This document shows positions 1 through 10,207 of a stretch of 64,000 nt of DNA, piece after piece. The notes beneath the pieces are model-generated. The model did no database searches and was not told where the DNA came from. It saw nothing but the letters and a program-made list of their open reading frames with translations. The translations under genes were made by a program, and so were the position numbers. How positions within the stretch are numbered: position 1 is the first letter of the stretch; each line of letters starts with the position of its first letter. The DNA comes from Scalesia atractyloides. Lineage: Eukaryota > Streptophyta > Magnoliopsida > Asterales > Asteraceae. Where the stretch lies: NCBI GenBank assembly GCA_947069175.1, contig CAMTDV010000019.1:75329358-75393357 (forward strand). The letters run 5' to 3'.

Positions 1-13
1 CGATGGAAGGATT

Positions 14-818
14 GTGGTAAGATTCCTGAAACGATTATTCACTCGTTTTGGCACTCCAAAATCTTTAATAAGTGATAGAGGCACCCATTTTTGTAATCAT
101 CAACTCGAAATTTTTTTAACACGATATGGGGTCCATCACCGAATTTCTACCGCTTACCATCCTAAAACAAACGGACAAGCCAAAGTAACCAATAGAGGTT
201 TAAAACGAATACTCGAAAAAACCGTAGGGATAAATAGAAAAGAATGGGCCGAAAAATTAGACGATCCTTTATGGGCTTTTCGAACCGCTTTCAAAACAAC
301 AATAGGAACCACCTCATATAAGCTAGTCTATGGAAAAAGTTGCCATCTACCAGTAGAAATAGCATATAGGGCCTACTGGGCATTAAAAAACATAAACTTA
401 GACCATGAAACCGCCGGTAAAAATCGATTTTATCAATTAACGAATTAGACGAATTGAGGACCAAGCTTATTCTAACTCTGAAATCCATAAGGAACACATA
501 AAGAATTTACATGACAAACATATTTAAAACCCTTATGAATTTCTAGAGGGAGATCAAGTGCTATTGTTTAATTCACGACTTCGATTGTTTCCCAGAAAAT
601 TAAAGTCTAGGTGGTCGGGACCTTTTTCCATCACCCATATTTTCCCACACGGTGCAGTTGAGATTAAATCTCGAAATGGCGTTCCGTTCAGGGTTAACGG
701 ACAAAGGCTTAAACTCAACCAAGGATTCATTGAGGATGAGGTGGAAGAAATTCTCTTCAAACAAGCAAGGTATGATAAACCAAAGGTATGTGTATATATA
801 TGTAAATTAGCGTTATGA
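14..818 (+). pseudogene. pol: Athila pol, integrase C-terminal half (broken)
   Basis: The first frame (14-448) carries the second half of an integrase core: an SDRG block followed by the HPKTNGQ block typical of plant Athila integrases. The second catalytic Asp is present. Thirty-five residues later, where the DD35E glutamate is expected, the residue is Lys (GQAKVTNRG). The frame then breaks at about 440-545. Codons for the linker can be followed in another frame (AYSNSEIHKEH and onward). A third stretch, 558-818, encodes the downstream module (GDQVLLFNSRLRLFPRKLKSRW, then SGPFSITHIFPHGAVEI). The catalytic substitution plus at least two frame breaks mark this as a dead copy. Identification rests on motif recognition. 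Confidence 0.8.
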
Positions 819-936
819 CTCGTAGGTAGTAAACATCGGGAGAACTTCAAAAAAGGTAAGATAACTTGCAAACCCTTTCTCGGGAAAACGGTCGCTAATC
901 ACATGAATCCTCTAAAAAAAATTTAATATGGCCTGA

Positions 937-970
937 CCACGGGGCCGTGGCCATCGGCCACGGGGCCGTG
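937..970. repeat. Paired CACGGGGCCGTG palindromes
   Basis: Two perfect CACGGGGCCGTG palindromes lie about 9 bases apart just after the end of Athila pol. The same paired arrangement recurs at 1487-1556, 3105-3288 and 4806-5092. Confidence 0.85.
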
Positions 971-1486
971 TTCGGCATACAGACATATATAAACCCTTCT
1001 TCTTAACTGTTCTTCATTACACGACGACCCGTTTCCCCAAGAACTCTCTGGTTCACCGACGATTTTCTGTCCCATTTCATGTTTTCTCTTCGGTTAACGT
1101 CCGCGAGGTATGATTCTTACACTTTTTCTAGATTGTTTAGCGATTTGCATGTAGAATAACATCAAGAAAATTGGGGGAAAATCTAGGGTTCTTGAACTAG
1201 AACCTAATTAACCCTCAAATTTTTGTATAGATCAAGTATTAATAGTATATATTTGTGTTGTAAAGAGTAAATCAACCACAATTGATCACCAAAACACCCG
1301 ATTTCAAGTATAAGTCACAAACCCTTGTTTTTGAACCAAAAAGTTAAAATTGATAGGGTAAACGGGTTGTTTCTGAAAAACGGGACTTGGGGTTTCATTT
1401 TCGGGGAAAAACTGCCCCTACTCAACCAAAAATTTTCAACTTTTCTAAACGGGGTCAAAAAATAATGTTTTGCAGTAACAGGAGCC

Positions 1487-1556
1487 TGACCACGGGGCGT
1501 GTCCAGGTAAAGGAGATGAACACGGGTCATGTTCAGTCACCACGGGGTTGTGTTCA
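1487..1556. repeat. Degenerate CACGGG-CGTG palindromes
   Basis: Three degraded members of the same palindrome family (CACGGGGCGTG, CACGGGTCATG, CACGGGGTTGTG) are separated by about 13-20 bases. They lie immediately upstream of the accessory ORF. Confidence 0.7.
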
Positions 1557-1630
1557 ATTCTTTGTTTTCAGTTTTTCCCGTAAATTTAATTTGTAACGCA
1601 CTAATTGTACATTGGTTCTCTAATGCAACA

Positions 1631-2587
1631 ATGGCAAACAAGTTTCTGAAGTTTAAGACATCAGAGTAGGAGTACCAAAACCGCTTTGAAGTCCTTCAAA
1701 CGAGGCCAGAAGAGGGACCAAGAAGAACATACTACGAAACCCTAGACGTCGTGGGTCAGAGAGGTCGATATGATATGCTGGTCACATGCCCACTTCGAGC
1801 CGCTCTTGACAAGAAGCTCCACTCCATCTACGAGTTTAACATGGAGTTCTATAGCACCTTCAAGTTCGATACCAAGGCAGACTCATTTGATTCCGATGTT
1901 GTTCAGTTCAGATGTGCTGGGCAACTTCTCTCCATCTCCATGGCCCAGTTTGGTGTTAACATCGGGTTGTACACCGAGGATAAATCAGATGCTAAGCATG
2001 TCACGAGTGGTCTCCATGAAATCACAGTCAATATGAGGCAAACAGCATGGTCCAAAATTGGAGACGGAGCATACAACCCAAGCATCACCAAAAGCTCTCA
2101 GCTGCGAGACCCGCTCTACCGATACATCCATCGGGTCTTAAGCAACTCACTGAATCAATGGCGAGATAGCACGGGAGTGGTAAGCCTTCGTGACCTCACA
2201 TGCCTCCACTGCATCCACACCCGTAGACCACTCGATGTCACCAACATGCTCCTCAAGAACATGCACCTAAACTAATTGGCCAATCCACCCACACCCATCT
2301 TCTTTGGGGGATGGATCTACAAGTTGTTCAAAAACTATGTGCATCGTGTTCCAAAGTCACTTACTCAAGGTGCAAAGTCCAAGAAGGTTGATGTCGACCT
2401 TTGCCGATCCGTGGGGTTCATCCAGGACATGGGTGACGGGACCATCCGCTTCCGGAATGCTGAAGGAAATACATGGGCCCCAGAAGAAGTCCTAGCCCTC
2501 ACTGACGACCCCAACCGTCCTCCTCCTCAATACCATGGCTACCAGACGTGTTCCTCCTCTCAAGGAGGCGGGTTTCCTCATTTTTAA
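1631..2587 (+). pseudogene. Athila post-pol accessory ORF (broken)
   Basis: A single reading frame runs from ATG at 1631 to 2587 with in-frame stops at 1667-1669 (TAG) and 2273-2275 (TAA), about 316 codons in all. Recognisable pieces are EYQNRFEVLQTRPEEGPRR near the start, a central block with QFGVNIGLY, and RDPLYRYIHRVLSNSLNQW. These resemble the plant-specific protein found in Athila-type elements of several dicots. Its position after pol corresponds to the so-called env-like or ORF2 slot, but I see no signal peptide or membrane segment, so an envelope role is not supported. The frame persists despite two nonsense codons, suggesting a fairly recent loss. The function of the family is unknown to me. 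Confidence 0.6.
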
Positions 2588-3104
2588 AGTTTAACTGACC
2601 TTTTGCCGGAAAACCTCTTATGCACCCGCAATACGTATAACATGGCCAGCAACGTCAACACCCGGGTTGGAGCGGTGGAACGTTCCATCAATGCTATGCA
2701 AGGAGACATCACATTTATCCGAGAGCACATGGCGTATCATGGTGAAGAGGACGATGAGGACGAGGACATGGACTGAGTGGTGACAATGGCGGTAAGGTGA
2801 TGGGTGACGAAGGCAGTATCAGGTTAATCTCTCTACCCTTTGAACAATTTGACCGGCCTGCATGCCTTGGTTTGAACAATTTACTCTTCCGAACAACCTT
2901 TTCTTTTCCGCATTTTATTTTTCTTTGTTTGTGGTGATGGATGATAAACACTCGTAATTTAGGATTCAGTATTATAGTATGCCTGGTGTGGTGTGATATT
3001 GGTAAAACAGGTACATTAGGTCCATGTGCGCTGAAAATCAGTGCCAGACGAGAACGAATACCAAACGCAAAAACCAGAAACCTTAGATTCAGAAATTGTA
3101 GACG

Positions 3105-3288
3105 GCCACCACGGGCCGTGTCCACTAAACACGGCCGGTGCCCATACCTTAAAAAGCTGCTGTTTTACTTCTAGCCTCTGACCAGGGGACGTGTCCATTA
3201 GGCACGCCCGTGGGTAATCTTCTGTAAGTTCTTTATCCTGGCAATATGACCACGGGGCCGTGCCCGGACCACACGGGCCCGTGCCCAG
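3105..3288. repeat. Three pairs of CACGGG-CCGTG palindromes
   Basis: Pairs lie at about 3107-3145, 3180-3215 and 3248-3288. Each consists of two GC-rich palindromes of the CACGGG(G)CCGTG type separated by about 8-12 bases. Spacing between pairs is about 70 bases. Confidence 0.8.
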
Positions 3289-3358
3289 TAACATAAAAAA
3301 ATTGTTTTTAAACACGCTTCTACGCATTCGAATCAACCAAAAATTTTATTTTGGACAC

Positions 3359-3402
3359 ATTGAGGACAATGTGTAATTTAAGTGTGGGGTAGGGGGGGGG
3401 GA
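3359..3402 (+). promoter_or_regulatory. Internal polypurine-tract-like segment
   Basis: TTGAGGACAA followed by AAGTGTGGGGTA and a run of ten G. The same two blocks (TTGAGGACAA and AAGTGTGGGG) recur directly before the 3' LTR at 4533-4568. This could be a second plus-strand priming site or a duplicated 3' end. The role is inferred only from similarity to the terminal tract. Confidence 0.45.
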
Positions 3403-4532
3403 CTAACACTTTGAATCTATCAAGTCTTAATAACAAGCCTTACACAAAACTCTATTGGAACCGCTAATCACCCCAAAACTTTTTCAAAATTTTTCATTTT
3501 CTTACTTGTCTTGGTTTAATTTGGGAATAACAAGTACTAAAAAGTTATGTTTTTACAAATTTACAACCGATAGCATCGTGATAAAAAGAACCAAAAAAAA
3601 ATATAAAAAAGGTATGACAAATCTTTTTAAAATTTGATTATATATACTCGATCACATTATAAACTCATTCCCACAATAAGTGAGCTTTGAGCCTTTATCG
3701 AGCATACATTCATCTTTAAACTAAATGTGCATCATCGTTTCTTGTGTAAATAGCCGCTTGGTTCTTACGACTCTAGAACTTGCCAAGAAGATACATTCCA
3801 AATCCTTACCAACATAAACCCAAGTAAGTGAATGATGGAGGCACTAGGACTAACCCGTTTTTCATTCAAAACCATTATTTTCTTTTCTTTTTACCCATTA
3901 CCAAAATCCCTCTAGCTAACCCTTTTTGAGCCTAAACCTTTTTTATTTCAAACCCGCAAAACAAAACCCCTTTTCATTTCAAACCCATTTATTTTAGTAA
4001 AAGCTACGGTTATATATGTGAAAAAAAAAAACCATATCTCTTTAACCAAACAAGTTCTTGCAAAAATCTTGTTTGAAAATGATTGGTTTAAAGAAATAAA
4101 CAATTTTTACGATAACCGATGCTTTTTACACTTTTCGCCATTTTACTAACCGCTAACTCAAAGATCACCTACCCTTAGCCCAAGCCTAGCCCTTACAAAG
4201 TCCCCTGATACTCGCAAAGGTTTATAGTTAAAAAGGAGGAGGTTTGATCACTTGGCAAGCATATGGTAAAAGTAAGTTCCAAACCGGAATCGAGTGATCT
4301 CTTGAGAGGTATGTGAACTTGTATATAAATAGAATTTTAAGGAGGCATGTTATGCCCAAAACAAATAACTTTCTTTAAACCGTTCTAAATAAATCACGAC
4401 GAATAGGATTGTAAATAATGTAAAAACAAAATTTAAATAAAGATCTTGGATTCCCGACACTCAAAGACAAACCACAAAACTTCTTCTCTATCTATTCCAT
4501 TTAGGTGTGTAAGCCACATTTAAAGAGTTTTG

Positions 4533-4568
4533 CTTGAGGACAAGCAAAGATTCAAGTGTGGGGATATT
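4533..4568 (+). promoter_or_regulatory. Athila polypurine tract
   Basis: The purine-rich segment with AAGTGTGGGGATATT lies immediately before the TG that opens the 3' LTR. This is the expected position of the plus-strand primer. Confidence 0.7.
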
Positions 4569-4803
4569 TGATGTGTGCAAAATGCAACATATAAATCACA
4601 TCAATTGAGGCACCCTTTTTTAGTACTAATGTTGGAAAAAGCACGTTTCTTTGTTCCTTTTGTATTTTCAGGATTAAAAGAGCATCAAAGAATGAAAGAA
4701 GGAAATAAGCAGCCAAAACCAACATAAACACGAAAAGAAGGAACAACGAATAATGCCCAACCCCTCAGCAACACCCCAAAAGACAAAAACAAAATTACAG
4801 AAG

Positions 4804-5093
4804 ACTACCACGGGCCGTGTCCATCCAACACGGGTCGTGGTCAGACCTTACACTTCAAGACAGAATCTGCAGAAGCTTCTACGCCCATCACGGGGCCGTG
4901 CCCAACGCAACATGGGGTGTGGTCAACTATAAGATTTGCAGAATGCAGATAGTACAGCGAACATTTAACCACGGGTCGTGTCCAGAGGCCACGGGGTCGT
5001 GTTGGGCCCTCTGCTGTCAAATGCAATTAATGAAGAAAGAGAAGAATTATGGCCACGGGCCGTGCCCGCTGGACACGGGGTCGTGGCCGGGCC
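4804..5093. repeat. Array of CACGGG-CCGTG palindrome pairs upstream of the Athila TATA box
   Basis: Four pairs of GC-rich palindromes start near 4808, 4886, 4969 and 5053, a period of about 80 bases. The last pair ends about 12 bases before the TATA box, so the array occupies the core-upstream part of U3. Several members are imperfect (CACGGGTCGTG, CATGGGGTGTG). Confidence 0.8.
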
Positions 5094-5104
5094 TCTGTTT
5101 TGAC

Positions 5105-5112
5105 TATAAATA
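5105..5112 (+). promoter_or_regulatory. Athila LTR TATA box
   Basis: TATAAATA followed by GGGGTGC, the only consensus TATA box placed directly downstream of the palindrome array. Transcription would start about 30 bases further on. Confidence 0.6.
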
Positions 5113-5683
5113 GGGGTGCTTGATTTCCTTCAAAGGCATCCCTTGGCAAAACACTTCACTCTCACTTTGCCACCACTCCACCGCCACTACAACACCAACA
5201 CCCACCACCATCATCCATCTATCATCTTTAGAGTGTGTAGTAGTCTCGGGATCCAAGATAGATTGTAAGGGTTCTTGTCAAACAAAGGCCATGCTTGGCT
5301 AAATTCCTTACATCACTTGGTGAAGACTAATCTTATATGTATTACTTTTAGTTTTTAATCTTTGGCACTTTTTAATTGAGTATGTATTAATGACTTTAAT
5401 AACTAGTTTCTTATGTTGAAAGTGATTTTTCCTAACTATTTCTTCATGATGTCATTGATTTGCTCTTTCGTGTCTTTACGGTCTATATAAAGCGCGTTAA
5501 CTACTTGGGAGGGGGTTAGAAGGGTGGTTTGATAAAGTTCTTGTCTCGTTCAGTGTATAGCTCCTATGAGGACTTGGTTCAAGCTTATTTGGGCCTCCTT
5601 CAATGCTCTACGGGTATTGGATGGCGGGGGCGGGAATAGTTTGAACCCCTCATATGTAAACTACTATTAATATTTTAAACCGG

Positions 5684-5882
5684 CTACTTGGGATTGTATC
5701 CCTGCTGACTCAAACCACTTAGCCGAGGGTAACGTCACCTTCAAAAGAGGGGCCTACCACTTTTCGCATTAATAACTTATTTAATTATCTTTCAATATTC
5801 CGACCCTTTGGGATTGTATCCATGCTGACTCAAACCACTGGGTTGAGGGTAACGTCACCTTCAAAATAGGGGCCTACTACTA
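5684..5882. repeat. Direct duplication inside the Athila LTR
   Basis: A segment of about 80 bases containing GGGATTGTATCC, GCTGACTCAAACCACT and GAGGGTAACGTCACCTTC occurs twice, at about 5687-5765 and 5807-5882. The offset is about 119 bases. The copies differ by a few substitutions. Confidence 0.8.
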
Positions 5883-6269
5883 TAACTAAGATAATATCTT
5901 AAAAAGTCCGAAAGTGCGAAAACTATCAAAAGATACATAAAAGAGAAGTTGGATCCAAGTGATTCTATCTTATCTATTTGTATTTTATTTTATTTATCTT
6001 CTTATTTTTATTTTTAATTTTTATATTTAAAACTTTTATCAAAAAAAAATTAGATTGATTAGATGTTTACGATAAACCTATATTAGAAGCTCTTGTGTCC
6101 TTGGACGATCTCGGTATCTTACCAACGCTATACTACGCTCACGATGGGTGCACTTGCCCAAGTGTGTGTTTAGTGTTAATACAATATCGTGTTTTATAAA
6201 TGTAAAACTTGACTAATGAGTAAAACAAACCTAAAATGATAACAAAAATATAATACGCTTAACGCACCA

Positions 6270-7649
6270 GTGTGACATTCAAATCAAAGGATTTATCCTC
6301 ACGAACTTTCTATTTTGTATGAGTATTTAACTCACAAATGGTGTCAAGTCTTGAACTTGAAGTTGTGTGACTACTTGGTTAGCTTGGGCTATCCTACATA
6401 CAAGTCCACACGTCACTTGATGTTTTACTTAGATTAGATGTTATTATTTCATTCTTGTTTATGTTCTTGATGCTCCTTGTTGTCTACGACAACTTGTGTA
6501 GTGGTGAACTTTACATGAGGTTCTAAATGGATGGTCACACCTCCTACCTCCTACATGACTTCTATGACATCATTGTTAAACTTATATTAATATATGTATA
6601 TGGACTATATAATATACTTAAACCAAACCCTTGATGATGACTAAATAGTTATTCGTCAAGCTACTAAGTTAGGTCACCAAAGTGTTTAGTTCCTCGTTGC
6701 GATTCTAATAGGTGTTAACCTATGAAATCATATAAACCCTAATGGGTTTTCATAGTGTCCAAAACAAGTGCTAGACCTTAGTGATTATTTTTGTGTACAT
6801 TATTTTGTTATGCTTTGTTCTAAATTCCGAATCTTCCGTCAACATCCAATACTCGCACCAATGTTTTCCTCTTGTAGGATAACTCGGTGTTCCGCTAACG
6901 ACCAAATCAACTCTTCACGGAATCACCAAGTAGGAATGCTTTCAAAACCGTGAGTATACTTAAACCCCCTTTCTCGTTTACCACTTTTGGGGTGTAACAT
7001 GTTAAACTATGAAAATTTACACTTAAACCTTATTCTTAATGCACAAACATTCCTTATACATGCGTGCATACTTGACTACTTGATACATTAAACTTGGGGT
7101 TACACGTTTTGTGCTAGACTTATCATTAACTTTGTACGAGCATACCCTTGACATATATAGCGCTATAGGATTAACGCACCACCTGTATGCTTGAGGTTAT
7201 GTTAAGAGCTTATTGCGTTTCATCATTGGTTTGATTAGTTAAACACATGCCAACTTTATTGTTAATCTTGTTTCAATTGGCTTGCCATGTGGAATTGTTT
7301 AAACTCATCTTTATGCTATGTACGTATGAAAACTAGTATACTCGCCTTTGTTTTTGCATTGAACTTTATTTTAAACATGTTACAGGTTGAAGAGGAGGAT
7401 CATATGAAATCTAGTAGGGATGACTAGAAAACACGCCCAAGAAATCACTAGATTGTATATTATGATATGTTGAACTTGTCGTAATTATCTTTTCTTTATT
7501 GTTATTTGAAATTCCATGTATTGTAATGACAATTTATATTATGAAATGAAAATGATTTTGATTTAATTATTGTCGCAAACAGCGTTATGAGTAATGAGCA
7601 ATCTATTTCATCCCGCCTCGATGTTTCTGTCATCGGTTGGGGTGTGACA
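6270..7649 (+). repeat. Element A 5' LTR, distal part
   Basis: This matches the right part of the 3' LTR (14215-14279 plus 25093-26322) almost throughout and ends at the same GGGTGTGACA before the primer site. It is longer than its partner because it keeps about 40 bases near 6320-6350 and about 45 bases near 7228-7275 that the 3' copy lacks. Small ORFs in it (for example 6768-6953) have counterparts in the 3' LTR and are not supported as genes. Confidence 0.8.
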
Positions 7650-7652
7650 TGT

Positions 7653-7664
7653 TGGTATCAGAGC
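7653..7664 (+). promoter_or_regulatory. Element A primer-binding site (tRNA-iMet type)
   Basis: TGGTATCAGAGC, complementary to the 3' end of plant initiator methionine tRNA. It starts three bases after the LTR end. Confidence 0.9.
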
Positions 7665-8635
7665 CATAACTATAGGGAATTAGGTAGAGTTGCCATGTTC
7701 GACCTAGTCTATCGTTTAAGTGTCCCATTTTTTGACCATTCTTTTTTCATGCTTAAAACATTATTCTTCCTACTTTGTTCCTCTCTTTCCTTTTGGTCTT
7801 AATACTTACATGATGTCCTTCGTAAGACATTTTACACAATACACTTTGAAGACTTGAAGACACTCGTAATGCAAACGATGCGATTTGCACCAAGATAGGC
7901 CCAATGGCCCACAATTTTTGGTGAAATCCCTCATTCCCCATATTGATTTTTCACGAAGTTACATCATCAAGTTAGGAGTGACATCCACATCTTGATGGAA
8001 GACAACCAATTCAAATTCTAGTGGATCCTCGTCAAAGTGTCGAAAATTTATTTTTACCCGACGAGTACCAACCACACTTAGGGTACGAAATCGTCAAGTT
8101 AGGAGTGAACCCCGCACCTTGACGATTAAGTCCCATTCCTTGATTTTCAGTCTCGCCAAAGTATCGAATTTTCGATCGACTAGGGACATGTAGTAATTGG
8201 AAGGGTAAAATACCGTTAATCGCTTCTCGACGAGAGTATTTTACCTATTAGGCCAAAGCATGTTCCCTAACTCGAAAGATCTTAAGAACCACTTTGGAAT
8301 AGTCGACTCTCTACCTGAAATATTCAAATGTTTTATTGAGCCTATCTTTTATGTAATGTCAATTTCTATGTGATTTTAATACTTGTTACCTCGTCCACTT
8401 CAAAACCGTTACACAATTTGCACGTCTCTCGCAATAAAAAACAATAATAATCCTCGTGAACAAACTAAATTTACACTCTTAATACGCATTCATACGTGAT
8501 TATACATGCCAATACTTGATGAATACATGCGAACTATGTGAATCATACGTGAACATACACATGCATATACATGCAAAACTTACTTTAACATTATGATCAA
8601 GTCTCATCCTCATTCTTTTGTTTCCAATCCCTTAG
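7665..8635 (+). other. Element A leader
   Basis: Untranslated stretch between primer site and gag. It contains two related stem-loops (7965-7997 and 8089-8127), described separately. ORFs at 7587-7802 and 7753-7941 overlap LTR or leader and show no domain. Confidence 0.6.
7965..8127 (+). other. Two covarying stem-loops in the element A leader
   Basis: First: CATCAAG (7965-7971) pairs with CTTGATG (7991-7997). Second: AATCGTCAAG (8089-8098) pairs with CTTGACGATT (8118-8127). Both enclose a 19-base loop that begins TTAGGAGTGA. The A-T pair of the first stem is G-C in the second, so both arms changed together. Such leader structures could serve RNA dimerisation or packaging, but that is inference. 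Confidence 0.55.
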
Positions 8636-9841
8636 ATGACTCCTTTCCGTGCCTCGTTGAACCGCAACAAGAAGTCCGAGGGATCGAATTCCAAGAAAGG
8701 GTCCAACAACGATGAGGACTCGATATCGAAGCAGGATCTCACATGTCTAATCTCTAAGCAAATGGCTGGGAAATTGGCCAAGATTATACCCGACATTGTT
8801 AGATTCAAACCCTCCATGATACCCCCAAATCCTCCATGATACCTCCTAAGGCAACGTTCCAATTCAAACAATCCATGGCATGTAAGCCTATGGAGTTTAC
8901 TAGCAATGATGGCGCCACCCCATGATGAATTGGTTCAACGCTATCGAACTCACCTTTTTGCAAAGTGGATGCCCCGACGATCTACGAACCCTGAACGCGA
9001 CAGGGGTTTTCCGTTCGAGACTGCTCGAATGGTGGACCTCTGAAAGAAACAAACGAGGGAACGATGTAGCCCACGCCCTGCCCAGGCCAGAACTGAAGGA
9101 GCTAATGAAGGACGAGTTTTGTCCTCCTCACGAACTTCAGAAACTCGATAACGAGTTCTGGAAATTGAAGCAAGTTGAGAGTGGCACCACTGGTCTGGTT
9201 ACACGTTTCAAGTAACTTAGTATCCCTGCCTTGGCCAGGTCGATACCACCCCCAAAGCCATCGCCAATACCTTCTATATTGATTAACCATGTTGCATCCG
9301 CCTGTCCCAAAACCGTAGAAGATGCTTACAGTATCGCCATCGAGCTTAACAACAACTGTATTCTTCACGGGGCCTACGATAAGGTCTCTACGAAGAATGC
9401 TCACCAAGCCACCACCGATACTACCACGGCTGAACCTTCACCACCCAAACCCCCAAGAAACAACAACGACAAGAACAAGAAGCGGAACGCTTCTAGTCAA
9501 ATTGTGCGGTTGTTACTCCGCCGAACCCTCAACCCTTGCAATCCCTGCCCACTGCACCAAATACTGAGCCTCCACGAAAGGGTTACACTAGGACACAGCC
9601 CAAGTGTGGCAAGTGCCATTACCATCATCCCGCCACTGTTCCATGTCACAAGTGCGCTAATGGCCATAGGTATGGACACTTTTCTCAGCACTGCCACAAA
9701 CCACCTATGACCAACCAAGCCAATGAAGCCCAAAACCCTGCCCAGAACCAAGCTCAAATTGCTCCCGTGCGAGCATGTTTCAAAAGTGGTGACCCTAATC
9801 ACCTCGCCAATGTCTGCACTCAGCGCAGCAACAACCAGTAG
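8636..9841 (+). pseudogene. gag: Element A gag (broken)
   Basis: Capsid and nucleocapsid polyprotein remnant in several frames. 8636-8839 gives the basic start (MTPFRASLNRNKKSEG). 8922-9215 contains the capsid core: WFNAIELTF, then LLEWWTSERNKRG, then LKELMKDEFCPPHELQKLDNEFW. 9231-9490 continues past a stop. The nucleocapsid part near 9600-9841 has a CGKCHYHH...CHKC cluster and a knuckle reading CFKSGDPNHLANVC, in which the second Cys of CX2C is Ser. Gag would coat the genomic RNA in cytoplasmic particles. Multiple frame changes and the lost Cys mark it as non-functional. Confidence 0.75.
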
Positions 9842-9940
9842 CAATATCAACAGCAACCTCAACCAGCTCGAGGCAGAGCTTTCATCCTCACTGCCGCGTA
9901 GGCGCAGAATGCGAACAATGTCATAACTGATACGTTTCTT

Positions 9941-10207
9941 GTGAACCATGTCAATGCTTCTTGTCTTTTTGATACTGGCACAGATAGAAGTTTTGTGTCT
10001 ATTGAATTTGAACCCTTGCTTAAGTGCGTACGTTCCAAGTTGCCCAATCCATTCACAGTCGAAGTCGCTAACGGAAAATCCATCACTGTTGATTTTGTCC
10101 TCTCTAAGTGTTCCTTAAATATCAACGATCATACGTTCTCGATTGACCTCAAACCCATGCAATTAGGAAGATTCGATGTCATAGTAGGCATGGATTGGCT
10201 TAGATGA
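9941..10207 (+). pseudogene. pol: Element A retropepsin domain (broken)
   Basis: The frame shows the aspartic protease active-site block CLFDTGTDRSFVS and the C-terminal DVIVGMDWL block that closes plant Ty3/gypsy proteases, then stops (TGA 10205-10207) where related copies read on. This enzyme cleaves the Gag-Pol polyprotein. It follows gag directly and leads into RT, as expected. Confidence 0.8.

Larger units (their letters stand above)
819..1630 (+). other. Athila spacer between pol and accessory ORF
   Basis: No supported gene. The stretch contains two clusters of CACGGGGCCGTG-like palindromes, listed separately. Short ORFs on both strands here (for example around 1315-1596) run across these palindromes and show no domain. 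Confidence 0.6.
2588..4532 (+). other. Athila 3' untranslated spacer
   Basis: About 1.9 kb without a convincing gene. It contains three palindrome pairs (3105-3288), an internal polypurine-tract-like segment (3359-3402) and then AT-rich sequence with several short poly-A runs. ORFs at 2715-3336 are antisense or overlap the palindromes and have no recognisable domain. Confidence 0.6.
1..6269 (+). mobile_element. Athila-type Ty3/gypsy retrotransposon, 3' half
   Basis: The window opens inside the integrase of a plus-strand Ty3/gypsy element of the Athila kind. The order is integrase end, post-pol accessory ORF, long spacer, polypurine tract and 3' LTR, which is the Athila layout (pol followed by an extra ORF and a long 3' untranslated stretch). 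The LTR runs TG (4569) to CA (6269). The next five bases, GTGTG, match the corresponding unbroken site in the 3' LTR of element A near 14213-14220. I therefore infer that the Athila element inserted into the 5' LTR of element A and that GTGTG is the target duplication. Its other copy and the 5' part of the element lie outside the window. All coding parts carry stops or frameshifts. Confidence 0.8.
4569..6269 (+). repeat. Athila 3' LTR
   Basis: The 1701-bp LTR starts TGATGTGTGC and ends CGCACCA. It holds an array of eight CACGGG-CCGTG palindromes (4806-5092), a TATA box (5105-5112) and a duplicated segment of about 80 bases (5684-5882). The right end is fixed by the abrupt change at 6270 into sequence homologous to the element A LTR at about 14215. 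Confidence 0.75.

Noticed and set aside
1631..2587. Envelope glycoprotein call for the Athila accessory ORF
   Set aside because: No signal peptide, transmembrane helix or cleavage motif visible; only the genome position fits.
2715..3336. Minus-strand ORFs in the Athila spacer
   Set aside because: Built across palindromic repeats, which read open on both strands; no domain, no start context.
4804..5093. CRISPR-like regular repeats (CACGGG-CCGTG units)
   Set aside because: Units are palindromic, paired, short and degenerate, lie in a plant LTR promoter, and have no cas genes nearby.
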